In this document: in pieces, positions 1 through 7,510 of the stretch
How positions within the stretch are numbered: the stretch's first letter is position 1
How the letters are laid out: every line of letters begins with the position of its first letter
NCBI RefSeq assembly: GCF_019443105.1
Contig: NZ_JAHZIJ010000022.1
Span: 1 to 64,000 of the forward strand
Source of the DNA: Paenibacillus oenotherae
Lineage (GTDB): Bacteria > Bacillota > Bacilli > Paenibacillales > Paenibacillaceae
Direction of reading: 5' to 3'
DNA length: 64,000 bases
Translations under genes and position numbers: made by a program
Notes under the pieces: model-generated
The model's database searches: none
What the model was told of the DNA's origin: nothing
The model's input: the letters and a program-made list of their open reading frames with translations, nothing else

Positions 1-125
1 CTGTAGATTCCATCCCTAACGATCCGGCGACTTCCGACACGCCAGGAGTAAGCGAATCCAACTCTCCGAAAGAGTGGGGCGACACTGACCTTCTGACCGT
101 TCCTTTCGCTCGCATCGGCAAGTAA
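1..125 (+). CDS. C-terminal end of an unidentified protein (partial)
   Basis: A reading frame is open from base 3 to a TAA at 123-125 and encodes about 40 residues ending in ARIGK. It is rich in Ser, Pro, Asp and Thr, with one hydrophobic stretch near the end (LLTVPFARI). A strong hairpin follows 35 bases after the stop, as expected at the end of a transcription unit. The rest of the gene lies left of the window. I do not recognise the family from so short a piece, and it could be a chance open frame. Confidence 0.5.
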   Translation, partial: VDSIPNDPATSDTPGVSESNSPKEWGDTDLLTVPFARIGK

Positions 126-159
126 GAAGCAATTCAACAATTCAATCTCTGAATAAGTA

Positions 160-206
160 AAGAAGAACCTTCGACTTCACGAATCGTGAAATCGAAGGTT
201 CTTCTT
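160..206. terminator. Intrinsic terminator, probably bidirectional
   Basis: Perfect 15-bp arms (160-174 and 192-206, AAGAAGAACCTTCGA and its complement) enclose a 17-base loop that itself contains TTCAC/GTGAA. The hairpin lies between the C-terminal fragment on the plus strand and the convergent TVP38-family gene. Confidence 0.8.
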
Positions 207-265
207 ATTGTGCAATACGGCTGCAGTGCCAGGCATGCTTTATAAGCAAACACTGCTCCCGCACA

Positions 266-895
266 TCACGGATTCAGCCCGTTTCCCTCTTCCGCTTCAA
301 CTGGTTTTTTCGTAAACTTCAGTTCGATTCTCTTGCTGATCCATAGCGACAAGCCGATGAATATGACGACATAGATCAGTTCCAGCGGGTTATGGATAAA
401 CCTTGTAAGATCATGTCCAATGAAGGATACGGATAATACCATAATCGCTTTGCCGAACAGAATCGCAATCATAAAGGAACGAACCCGCATGCGTGCAATT
501 GCCGCGGCCATATTAATGACAACGAACGGTCCGACCGGAAATATACTGAGCAGGAACACATAACTGAATGCATTGCGCTGCACCCATACCATGCTCTTCT
601 TCACCTTGGGCTTCTGAGCCCAGCGCTCCAGATACGGATGGCCGGAAATCCGGCGTACAATGAGGAAAGTAACCATACAGCCGCATACCATACCGATCCA
701 TGAATAGAGAAAGCCAAGCCACAACCCGTATACAGCCGCATTCACACCAACAATAACAATTGTAGGCAGGGGCGGAATAAACGATTTCATAAAGGTCAGA
801 AGAATGCCTGGCAGCGGTCCGAAGGATCGGTACTGCTCCAGCATCTGCTTCAAATTGTCTTCTGTCATATAAGCTATTAGATCAGATATACTCAT
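266..895 (-). CDS. TVP38/TMEM64 (DedA-like, VTT domain) membrane protein
   Basis: About 209 residues with five or six hydrophobic segments. The VTT/SNARE-associated Golgi-protein family pattern is visible: an amphipathic N-terminal region, then FIPPLPTIVIVGVNAAVYG, a glycine-rich membrane hairpin, and FPVGPFVVINMAAA. Members are integral inner-membrane proteins implicated in lipid scrambling or envelope homeostasis; the exact substrate is not visible. The ATG at 895 follows AGGTG at a rather long spacing of about 12. A GTG at 907 in the same frame is possible but abuts that site. The gene is monocistronic, converging on the terminator at 160-206. The C-terminus is charged (KKPVEAEEGN) and probably cytoplasmic. 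Confidence 0.8.
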   Translation of the reverse strand: MSISDLIAYMTEDNLKQMLEQYRSFGPLPGILLTFMKSFIPPLPTIVIVGVNAAVYGLWLGFLYSWIGMVCGCMVTFLIVRRISGHPYLERWAQKPKVKKSMVWVQRNAFSYVFLLSIFPVGPFVVINMAAAIARMRVRSFMIAILFGKAIMVLSVSFIGHDLTRFIHNPLELIYVVIFIGLSLWISKRIELKFTKKPVEAEEGNGLNP

Positions 896-1027
896 CACGT
901 CATACACACCTGTTTTCTGCTTACTTTACCCTCTATCATATACCATTTCCGCAGTACCCACCACTTCATTCCCATGAATTGAAATCTCATTCGCCGCCTC
1001 ATATCCGGGCATGCACAACCAAGCAGA

Positions 1028-1071
1028 AAACCTCCGGCCCCACATAGCAGTAGCAGCGGGTACAGAGGTTC
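1028..1071 (-). terminator. Probable terminator of the DUF2167 gene
   Basis: On the minus strand AACCTC pairs with GAGGTT, followed by TTTCTG. The inner part has further GGGG/CCC complementarity with mismatches. It lies 25-68 bases beyond the stop of the DUF2167 gene. Confidence 0.5.
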
Positions 1072-1095
1072 TTTGCTCCAACTATTCCAGACTGA

Positions 1096-2022
1096 TTAAG
1101 CCTGATTATCAGGTGAATTGGATTCCGTATGATGTCCTGGCGCTTGACGCCTTCCGAAGAGAGAACGAACCCTCTTCCAGATGAAGGAACCAAGTCCGAC
1201 AATACCAACCACAATCAGGTACCAGAATTTCTTGATAATAAGCAGCAGCCCGAATTTCTTCGCTACAGCGAGTCCTGCGCCGCCCAGAATAAGTCCAGTC
1301 AGCCCGTACTCTGCCACCTTATCGGTCGATTCATTGAAATCCGCATATCGCTGTCCTTCAACTATAGTAAGCTTAGGAAGCACCTGCTCTTCGAAGGTTA
1401 CGATGTCCGCAGCCAGATGCTCCGGATCGGATACAAGAATCGCGGAGATATAGCCCTCGCGAGTCAGCAGCCGGACATTGTAGTTAATGAGCGGCTCATT
1501 CGCCCCTGTATGAAGAAGCAAGGACCATTTCAAGCTGTGCAGCTTATCGGAGTACACAGGCGGTATGTCCCAGCCGTCAACGAACAGTTGGTTGGCTGCC
1601 TCCTTCGATTTGTTCGCTTCCTCATTGCCGTTCTTATAGCTTTCCAGCAGTGCGTCCGCATCAATCTCATTCTTCTCTTCATCTGCGATATGGCCGGATT
1701 CTTCATATTCGAAGTAGACGACCCAGTTCTGCTCTTGATCCATAGGGAAGATCGATCCAATCTCTCTTCCAGTCGGAATGTCTCCGTACTGTTCTTCGAA
1801 TTTCACTGTATTCGGTCCATCCAGAAACACGAAATCCGTTGTAAGATTGAAGCTCGCTACTTTACCAAGCTGCACCTGCTGCCCGGTTCCCTCTACCCAA
1901 TTAATATCCGTACCTTCCCCTTCAGCGGAAGCGATGCCGGCCGATACTAATGCAACTGAAGCATACAGTACCAATGCAAATGCTGCCACTCTCTTGCGGA
2001 ATATGCCCTTCCCCTTGCCCAT
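1096..2022 (-). CDS. DUF2167 domain membrane protein
   Basis: 308 residues. An N-terminal signal peptide or anchor (basic residues, then AAFALVLYASVALVSAGIASA) is followed by the DUF2167 region: the YVFLDG-like FVFLDGPNTVKF, then WVVYFEYEESGHIADEEK, VDGWDIPPVY and INYNVRLLTREG. At the C-terminus are a glycine-rich hydrophobic segment (LTGLILGGAGLAVA) and a second membrane segment before an Arg-rich tail. The family is exported, membrane anchored and of unknown biochemical function. The ATG at 2022 has an excellent AAGGAGG site about 10 bases upstream. The gene stands alone. Confidence 0.85.
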   Translation of the reverse strand: MGKGKGIFRKRVAAFALVLYASVALVSAGIASAEGEGTDINWVEGTGQQVQLGKVASFNLTTDFVFLDGPNTVKFEEQYGDIPTGREIGSIFPMDQEQNWVVYFEYEESGHIADEEKNEIDADALLESYKNGNEEANKSKEAANQLFVDGWDIPPVYSDKLHSLKWSLLLHTGANEPLINYNVRLLTREGYISAILVSDPEHLAADIVTFEEQVLPKLTIVEGQRYADFNESTDKVAEYGLTGLILGGAGLAVAKKFGLLLIIKKFWYLIVVGIVGLGSFIWKRVRSLFGRRQAPGHHTESNSPDNQA

Positions 2023-2221
2023 CTTGATAATATCCTCCTTATAAAAGCTTATAAATCCATATAAAGGTATTATAGAAGGGGATTTTCAAGTAAGTCTACG
2101 GACTTTACGTACCGTTCTACTAGAATAGAACTGTCAGCTGTTATATATCTACAAATTTCGCGGTGAAATTCCGATTAAAGAATAAGGGCTTCATTCACTT
2201 TTTTCCACCGGAGGGTTACAG

Positions 2222-2467
2222 TTGGATATCCAGATTGATTTTGGGAAGAGGGTTAAGGAGCTTCGAACAAAGAATGGATTCAGTCAGGAAATATTGGCGG
2301 CCAGAGCAGGACTGGACCGTTCTTATATTGGAGGGATCGAGCGGGGAGAGCGCAATGTCAGCCTCAGGAATATACAACGGCTCGCCGTGGCGCTCAATAC
2401 CACCATTCCGTGTCTCTTCTCCGAGATCGAGGCCAGAATCGTCGTGCATGTACAACCTTTTCTCTAG
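2222..2467 (+). CDS. XRE-family HTH regulator (restriction-controller-like)
   Basis: 81 residues, essentially one Cro/C1-type helix-turn-helix domain: FGKRVKELRTKNGFSQEILA, then the recognition region RAGLDRSYIGGIERGERN and the closing helix IQRLAVALN. YIGGIERGERN is typical of the small controller-like XRE proteins often seen near restriction-modification genes, though none is adjacent here. It starts at TTG 2222 behind GGAGGG at a good spacing. Being small, it should bind DNA as a dimer. Its target is unknown. It is followed by a strong hairpin at 2478-2517. Confidence 0.85.
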   Translation: MDIQIDFGKRVKELRTKNGFSQEILAARAGLDRSYIGGIERGERNVSLRNIQRLAVALNTTIPCLFSEIEARIVVHVQPFL

Positions 2468-2477
2468 GGCACCATAA

Positions 2478-2517
2478 CGGGGCTGTCTCTTGGTCAATGA
2501 CCGCAGAGACAGCCCCG
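2478..2517. terminator. Hairpin terminator between convergent genes
   Basis: Perfect 13-bp arms CGGGGCTGTCTCT (2478-2490) and AGAGACAGCCCCG (2505-2517) with a 14-base loop. It sits between the XRE gene and the convergent nitroreductase. There is no long T-run on either side, so efficiency is uncertain. Confidence 0.75.
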
Positions 2518-2533
2518 CTTGCAGGTTCGGCTA

Positions 2534-3133
2534 TTATTTGAACAGCTTAATACGATCTTCAAGCGGCTGGAATGTTTTCTCTCCAGCTGGTGCTGTAGGC
2601 TTGCCGAAAGGCATCTGCGCTACAAGCTGCCAGCTCGCCGGCAAGCTCCACTCCGCCTTGACTTGCTCATCAATAAGCGGATTGTAATGCTGCAGGTTCG
2701 CCCCGAGTCCTTCCTGCTCAAGAGCCGTCCACAGAACGAATTGGTGCATGGCACTCGCATGCTGCGCCCATACCGGAAAGCGATCCTGATAGGTCGGGAA
2801 GCCCGCTTGCAATTGTTCTACGACTGCCTGCTCCTCGAAGAACAGCACTGTGCCGTATCCGTTGCGGAATCCGTCCATTCGCTGCTGCGTCGATTCGAAC
2901 TGGTCGGCAGGAACGATAGCCTTCAGAATATCCGTCGTCAGATCCCATAGCTTGTCATGCTGCTCCCCTAGAAGCACAACTAATCTTGAGCTCTGCGAGT
3001 TAAAGGATGATGGGGTATGTTTAACCGTCTCCTGCACAATCTCCAAGATACGCTCGTCCGAAATTGTCGATTCTTTGCTAAGAGTATAAATGCTGCGTCT
3101 TTCACTAACAGCAGTCAAAAAGTCCTGCGCCAT
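2534..3133 (-). CDS. Nitroreductase-family FMN oxidoreductase
   Basis: 199 residues from ATG 3133, which has GGAGGAGATT upstream; an upstream TTG at 3151 lies before that site and is unlikely. Nitroreductase-fold signatures are the N-terminal FMN phosphate-binding RRSIYTLS, then TPSSFNSQSSRLVVLLG, a central WAQHASAMHQFVLWTALEQEGLGANLQHYNP block and C-terminal FGKP. This arrangement matches the short Frm2/HBN1-like nitroreductase subgroup. It would reduce nitro or quinone compounds with NAD(P)H in the cytoplasm. It is divergent from the HxlR regulator at 3278, with inverted repeats between them, so redox or electrophile induction through that regulator is likely. Confidence 0.88.
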   Translation of the reverse strand: MAQDFLTAVSERRSIYTLSKESTISDERILEIVQETVKHTPSSFNSQSSRLVVLLGEQHDKLWDLTTDILKAIVPADQFESTQQRMDGFRNGYGTVLFFEEQAVVEQLQAGFPTYQDRFPVWAQHASAMHQFVLWTALEQEGLGANLQHYNPLIDEQVKAEWSLPASWQLVAQMPFGKPTAPAGEKTFQPLEDRIKLFK

Positions 3134-3191
3134 TGGTTCAATCTCCTCCAATTATATAGGATTAGTTCTCACGTTGTTATTTTAATTCCTT

Positions 3192-3263
3192 TACTTTATA
3201 CTGTAAAGTACGAAAAATATTTATATGTTGTAAATTGATATTTACTTACTAACTATATGTAAG
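3192..3263. promoter_or_regulatory. Candidate HxlR operators in divergent promoter region
   Basis: Two inverted repeats lie between the divergent nitroreductase and HxlR genes: TACTTTA-N5-TAAAGTA (3192-3210, perfect 7-bp arms) and CTTAC-N9-GTAAG (3245-3263). HxlR/YodB-type regulators bind short dyads of this TACT..AGTA kind. Binding is inferred. Confidence 0.55.
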
Positions 3264-3277
3264 GTAGGTGAACTGCA

Positions 3278-3643
3278 TTGGAAGATTTCAAGGAAGGCCT
3301 CTGCCTCGCGCATGTATCTAAGGTATTGGATATTTTCGGCGGCAAATGGTCCTTTCACATCCTCACACAGCTATTCTCCGGTACGAAACGATACAACGAG
3401 CTGCAGCGGCAATTAAATAATGTCAGCTCCAAGGCGCTGTCCGATACACTGAAACATCTGTTGAACAATGGGATCATCAGCCGCCAGGTATACCCTACTA
3501 CTCCGGTAACGGTAGAGTATTCCTTGACACAGAAAGGGATCGACTTCCGCAATGTAATGACGGAGATGAATACGTGGGGGAAAAAGTGGCTCGATGACCC
3601 GCACCCTGAGATCGTATCTCCCCCTGAAGCTGAACAACAATAA
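3278..3643 (+). CDS. HxlR-family winged-helix regulator
   Basis: 121 residues with the HxlR signature: LDIFGGKWSFHILTQLFSGTKRYNELQRQLNNVSSKALSDTLKHL, then the wing NGIISRQVYPTTPVTVEYSLTQKG and a dimerisation helix. Cys9 near the N-terminus is in the position of the redox-sensing cysteine of Bacillus YodB/CatR, which are repressors inactivated by quinones. The start is TTG 3278 with AGGTG upstream. It is divergent from a nitroreductase, the classical YodB-type arrangement, so autoregulation and control of that gene are likely. A terminator directly overlaps its stop codon. Confidence 0.88.
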   Translation: MEDFKEGLCLAHVSKVLDIFGGKWSFHILTQLFSGTKRYNELQRQLNNVSSKALSDTLKHLLNNGIISRQVYPTTPVTVEYSLTQKGIDFRNVMTEMNTWGKKWLDDPHPEIVSPPEAEQQ

Positions 3644-3668
3644 AGAGGCCTGCTCTCGAAGGCCTCTT
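3643..3668. terminator. Terminator of the HxlR gene
   Basis: Perfect arms AAGAGGCC (3643-3650) and GGCCTCTT (3661-3668) with a 10-base loop, starting at the stop codon of the HxlR gene and lying just downstream of the convergent gene that ends at 3688. Confidence 0.75.
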
Positions 3669-3687
3669 CGCCAGGAGTACATCCCTG

Positions 3688-4215
3688 TCAATCCGATAAT
3701 TTGTTGCCATATTTGGATACACCGGGCAGTCTGCCCGAGCGCCGCGGCTTCGATCCGCCCTCGCCGAGCTCCCTCCATCGGTTAATCGGGATGACACACA
3801 CTACGGCATCAGGATCGATAGATTGTATGAGATCTTTGACCGCCAGCTCCTCAAGCCGATAGATCGCCAGCTGCAGCGTGTGCTGAATCTGGCCGTCTCC
3901 CACCCTCCTGCTCGTAACTCTTATCACCTCACGGTTAATTGCCCGCCGCACCGCTTCGTCGATTTCATCGCCATAGATGCTGCTGATTTGCATCATCCTT
4001 GTGGAGGATGAGCGATTCGATAAATAACAAGCAGCAACAAAGGCCAAGGCAGCCACGATGACATAGGTGGCAGCGCTCAGCATGACCCCCGCTCCTTCAA
4101 GCCAGACCAGCGCGCTCAGCATCAGCGCCAGTGCGATGGCGGCACGGGCTGCCCCACTCTCCGCCTGCAACCCGGCTCCTCTATTCCAAAGCATCGTTTC
4201 CTTTGCATGTCTCAT
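3688..4215 (-). CDS. Small membrane protein with a DUF2179-like C-terminus
   Basis: 175 residues from ATG 4215, which has a strong AGGAGGAATTC upstream. Two hydrophobic segments (AAIALALMLSALVWL and TYVIVAALAFVAACYL) are followed by a cytoplasmic domain. Its stretch AIYRLEELAVKDLIQSIDPDAVV, ending near ELGEGG, resembles DUF2179 domains (a sensor-like module found in YitT-type proteins) in the ExxxLxxxIxxIDPxAxV pattern. That match is by eye and modest. It lies 65 bases downstream of khtU in the same orientation, so it may be co-transcribed with the K+/H+ antiporter. Confidence 0.6.
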   Translation of the reverse strand: MRHAKETMLWNRGAGLQAESGAARAAIALALMLSALVWLEGAGVMLSAATYVIVAALAFVAACYLSNRSSSTRMMQISSIYGDEIDEAVRRAINREVIRVTSRRVGDGQIQHTLQLAIYRLEELAVKDLIQSIDPDAVVCVIPINRWRELGEGGSKPRRSGRLPGVSKYGNKLSD

Positions 4216-4280
4216 AGTGAATTCCTCCTCACCTGATCCCGGTTTAGAATGAAGTTCAAACTTGTGATGGCAGTAAAGGT

Positions 4281-5507
4281 TCAACGTTTACTCGGCTGAA
4301 CTCGCTTCTCCTTAAAGCGGAATACCCGGCTCATAAGACTGTATATCCCTTTGGTCTCCTTCGTGAGCAGCGGCCCCAGAACCGCCAGTATCAGCACGTA
4401 CAATGCTGCGAACGGTTGTACGATCGGCAGCAAGCCCCCTGCTTTGGCCAGATTGGCCATTATAATTGAGAATTCACCTCTTGCCACTATGGTGAAACCG
4501 ATATTGACCGATGCCTTGGCAGACAATCCGGCGCTGTGCCCGGCCCACATGCCTGCCGCGAAATTCCCGATCAAGGTCAGTACAACCGCGGCAATCGACA
4601 ACCATACAGCGCCGCCAAGTGTCGTCGGATCAATCGTCAGCCCAAAGCTGAAGAAGAAGATCGCTCCGAAGAAATCACGGAAGGGCAATATTTTAGACTC
4701 GATCCGCTTCATATGCTCCGTTTCCGCCAGTACCAGACCGACAAGCAGCGCCCCGATCGCTTCCGCAACATGAATCGTCTCGGAGAACCCGGCAACAATA
4801 AACAGAATGGCGAAGATAACGAGCAGGAACAGCTCATTGGATCGAATATTGAGCAGCCGGTTGAGCAGCGGAACTGCCTTGCGCCCTACTACAAGCACGA
4901 GCAGCATGAAGCCCAGCGCGATCAGTGCAGATGTCGCAACACCCCAGAATGAAGAGGAGCCGCTTAACACCAGACCGGAGACGATAGAAATATAGATCGC
5001 CAGGAATACATCCTCGAACATAATAATGCCAAGAATCATCTCTGTCTCCGGGTTGGCCGTCCGCTTCAGATCCACAAGAACTTTGGCCACAATGGCGCTG
5101 GAGGAAATGGTTGTAATACCCGCTATAATAAGCAGCTCCAACAGCGGAAATCCCGCGACCCACCCGAATATCAGACCGAGTGTGAAGTTGATGAGAATGT
5201 AGATCGTACCCCCGACAGCAATGGATTTGCCGGACTTGATTAACCGCCCTACCGAGAACTCAAGCCCTAGATAGAACAGCAAAAACAATACTCCAATCCG
5301 CCCAAGAAATTCAATCAACGGCTGGCTCTCGATGAACCGCAGATCAATATGCCAAATTTCGAAGGAATGAGGCCCCACCGCCATGCCGACCAATATATAG
5401 AATGGAATAACGGAGAACCGCAGCTTGGCAGACAACAGGCCCGCGAGCGCAATTAGCCCGATCGCTATTCCAATTTCAAATACGATATAGTTCATCTGTT
5501 CAATCAC
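4281..5507 (-). CDS. khtU: K+/H+ antiporter membrane subunit (KhtU-like, CPA2)
   Basis: 408 residues, about 12 hydrophobic segments, of the Kef/CPA2 cation:proton antiporter family. Family markers include FYILVGMAVGPHS, the GITTISSSAIVAKVL region, an EDVFLAI motif and FTIVARGEFSI near the C-terminus. There is no C-terminal RCK domain; that role is supplied in trans by KhtT, encoded immediately upstream with an 8-base overlap (khtT stop at 5500-5502, GTG start at 5507, in-frame ATG at 5495). In Bacillus the KhtTU pair expels K+ (and NH4+) at alkaline pH. Translational coupling would explain the weak ribosome binding site. Confidence 0.9.
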   Translation of the reverse strand: MIEQMNYIVFEIGIAIGLIALAGLLSAKLRFSVIPFYILVGMAVGPHSFEIWHIDLRFIESQPLIEFLGRIGVLFLLFYLGLEFSVGRLIKSGKSIAVGGTIYILINFTLGLIFGWVAGFPLLELLIIAGITTISSSAIVAKVLVDLKRTANPETEMILGIIMFEDVFLAIYISIVSGLVLSGSSSFWGVATSALIALGFMLLVLVVGRKAVPLLNRLLNIRSNELFLLVIFAILFIVAGFSETIHVAEAIGALLVGLVLAETEHMKRIESKILPFRDFFGAIFFFSFGLTIDPTTLGGAVWLSIAAVVLTLIGNFAAGMWAGHSAGLSAKASVNIGFTIVARGEFSIIMANLAKAGGLLPIVQPFAALYVLILAVLGPLLTKETKGIYSLMSRVFRFKEKRVQPSKR

Positions 5508-5994
5508 ATCCGTTCATCAAAATGTTTTTGAAAAGCTTCTGCTGCCCCCTCTCGCCCGCCACAACAAGTGTAGCTTCCGCTTTTATGCGCACCTCCGGCC
5601 CAGGATTGATCTGCTTGGACTGATGCTTCTCAACAACTGCAATTATGGTCGCACCCGAGATATGGCGGACATTCAGCTCACCGATTGTTTTACCCACGCA
5701 TTTATACTCGGGATCTACCCGGTACCATTCAATAATAAGGTCATCAAGAGCGACCTCAATGGTCTCCAGCGCCCGCGGCTTGTAGGTCATCCCGCCAATA
5801 ATGCCAGCGACCAGCCGCGCCTCATCATCATCCAGCGTAATAAGAGAAAGGGTGTCGTCAGGACTTTCAGGATCAAAGTGATAGCATTCCCGCCGGCCGT
5901 CATCATGAACAACAATAACCAGCTTATCGCCGCTTCTTGTAGTCACCTGAAACTTCTTGCCGATTCCGGGGAGATCTGTTTCACGAATCGTCAT
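5500..5994 (-). CDS. khtT: Antiporter regulatory subunit (KhtT-like, RCK_C/TrkA-C)
   Basis: 164 residues. The N-terminal half (TDLPGIGKKFQV, SGDKLVIVVHDDGRRECYHFDPE) is the KhtT-specific domain. The C-terminal half (about 75-160: WYRVDPEYKCVGKTIGELNVRHISGATIIAVVEK) is an RCK_C/TrkA-C domain. In B. subtilis KhtT controls KhtU and binds cyclic di-AMP; that ligand is known for the family and not shown here. The start ATG 5994 has AGGAGG at good spacing. The third B. subtilis partner, khtS, is not found upstream. Confidence 0.9.
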   Translation of the reverse strand: MTIRETDLPGIGKKFQVTTRSGDKLVIVVHDDGRRECYHFDPESPDDTLSLITLDDDEARLVAGIIGGMTYKPRALETIEVALDDLIIEWYRVDPEYKCVGKTIGELNVRHISGATIIAVVEKHQSKQINPGPEVRIKAEATLVVAGERGQQKLFKNILMNGCD

Positions 5995-6302
5995 CTATTA
6001 AACCTCCTGCTTTTATATTCTTGATTGGTTATTGAGCTTGCGAAGAGCTTACTAAGAGCTTGCGAAGACCGATTGTGCGTATGAGTGCCGATTTTAGGCA
6101 ATATCAAATAGACCTTCGGCTGTCGTTTTTTTCAAATGAACAGAGAACGTGATTCACACTATATAAAATCAGCTGAATAAGCGCTTACCGGAAACACAAA
6201 TAAACCGGTGGGCAGCAGCCGAAATTTTCCAGCTTCATCGGGTCATAACAAATAGATCATCATAATGGATGAAATGAATGATTGCTTTGGGGGGGATGGT
6301 GA
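5995..6302. other. 308-bp intergenic region upstream of khtT
   Basis: No gene seen. It holds the khtT ribosome binding site, a direct repeat of GAGCTTGCGAAGA (about 6034-6046 and 6058-6070), and a short ACCGG..CCGGT dyad near 6188-6212. A khtTU promoter must lie here, but I could not pick a convincing pair of hexamers. Confidence 0.5.
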
Positions 6303-6659
6303 CTACACGAATACAGATGTCATCTTAATAGGGGAGAGCAGCAGCCGGGTCAGCCGGCGGGCAATTTGAGGGTAGAACGAAAGATGTGTTTCGGATAAGG
6401 AGCCCCAAGTCGCTCTTATCATGGCAACCAGCAGAAAGGACAAGGCAGAGAAAAGCGCAGCTAATCGCATTCCTTCCGGTACAATATGCTTGCGTATGAC
6501 AACCTTGCTTGCTATATTCTCGATTCCCTTGGTCAACACTGTGCGAGCCGTTTCACTGATGTTCGTCTCCACAAGCGGAGTAGGCATCGCAAAAACCATA
6601 AATAAAACGATCAAAACGATAGAGAATGAACGATTAGACGAGGTATCACGAGATAACAT
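6303..6659 (-). CDS. Small hypothetical membrane protein
   Basis: 118 residues with an excellent ribosome binding site (AAAGGAGGTG) before ATG 6659, which argues for a real gene. Two hydrophobic segments are seen, FSIVLIVLFMVFAMPTPLV near the N-terminus and LAALFSALSFLLVAMIRA in the middle. They are separated by a region with basic residues, and a basic Arg-rich tail (ARRLTRLLLSP) follows. No family recognised. It is monocistronic, flanked by long intergenic regions. Confidence 0.6.
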   Translation of the reverse strand: MLSRDTSSNRSFSIVLIVLFMVFAMPTPLVETNISETARTVLTKGIENIASKVVIRKHIVPEGMRLAALFSALSFLLVAMIRATWGSLSETHLSFYPQIARRLTRLLLSPIKMTSVFV

Positions 6660-6839
6660 GCAACTTCACCTCCTTTTCCCTGAATTATAACGAAATTATA
6701 ACATAAATCGCCGTTTAACTCAAACTTCCGGGCTTGCAAATATTGGTGAAAAGGAGTTTGTCTGATGCATAGAGCAGATCCTCTGCATGCTGCTGATGTT
6801 GATCACTGAGCCGGGAGCATCTGCGTATCTGCGTTAGCT

Positions 6840-7110
6840 GGTCTGTATGCGCTTCGAGCATCGTTGTGGCATTCCTGCGTTTATATGACCTGTAGGAGAT
6901 GTCTGTACGAGCTTCGTCGTTGTAGTATCCCTCCTTCTACATGGTATATTCAAGCATCTCCGTTGCAGCTTCGTCTGCATGAGCTCGCGTTGCGGAATTC
7001 CTGCGTCTTCATAGTCTGTGCAAGCTCATCGTTACGGGGTTCCAGCGTCTTCATAGTCTGTTCGAGCTCGGCGTTATGGAATTCCTGCGATTGCGCATCT
7101 ATTTTCGTCA
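6840..7110. repeat. Degenerate ~42-bp tandem repeat array
   Basis: The clearest units start near 6981, 7022 and 7063 and share AGCTC..GTT..GG..TTCC..GCGTCTTCATAGTCTGT with about 42-bp spacing. More degenerate units extend left to about 6840. Several units contain TTCCTGCG, the core of the hairpin modules found just downstream. I see no gene here. Confidence 0.6.
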
Positions 7111-7345
7111 TTATCTATCTAATTCACTAACATTCCTGCATATACGCATCTTTTTAATGACATGAGCCTAATATCAGAGGAGAATGGCTGGAATTCCTGT
7201 ACCTATGCAGGCTTTTCTCTAAATATTGCATTCCGAGTGGAAATACCTGCACTTTAGCAGGTTCTTATTTCCACACTGCGCACTTTGTACTTCCACACTC
7301 TGACACCTCGACATTTCCACACTCCTACACTCGCTCACACCGCCA
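7081..7345. repeat. Intergenic four-module CCTGC hairpin repeat (copy 1)
   Basis: Four modules of the form CCTGC/CCTGT-N5-8-GCATC/GCAGG lie at 7083-7099, 7133-7150, 7190-7213 and 7239-7262. The same four-module layout recurs near 32.0, 48.6, 53.2, 57.7 and 59.9 kb. The region to about 7345 is a C/A-rich stretch with repeated TTCCACAC and CACACT words. Confidence 0.65.
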
Positions 7346-7462
7346 CACTTGCCACTCCCGCTGCATACAACTAACGGACCCTGCCAAGCGACCCCACGAT
7401 CACGGATAGAACTGGTTCGTGCCCTCCACACAGCGCTTCTTAGCAAAATAAACGGCTACTAC

Positions 7463-7492
7463 AAAAAAAAGCAGGCCTCCGCAGAGACCCGC
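7463..7492 (-). terminator. Terminator of the HAD phosphatase gene
   Basis: On the minus strand a 9-bp stem, with two G-U pairs (GCGGGTCTC with GAGGCCTGC), is followed by eight T residues. It lies 19 bases past the stop codon. Confidence 0.8.
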
Positions 7493-7510
7493 CCTTCCAA
7501 AAGTCTACTA

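Noticed and set aside
2222-2467. XRE regulator as controller of a restriction-modification system
   Set aside because: The protein resembles controller proteins, but no restriction or methylase gene is near it; the type III gene is 60 kb away and type III systems do not normally use such controllers.
6864-7130. 88-codon Ser/Cys-rich plus-strand frame
   Set aside because: Lies entirely within a degenerate 42-bp tandem repeat array, has no good ribosome binding site, and its apparent protein repeats just mirror the DNA repeats.
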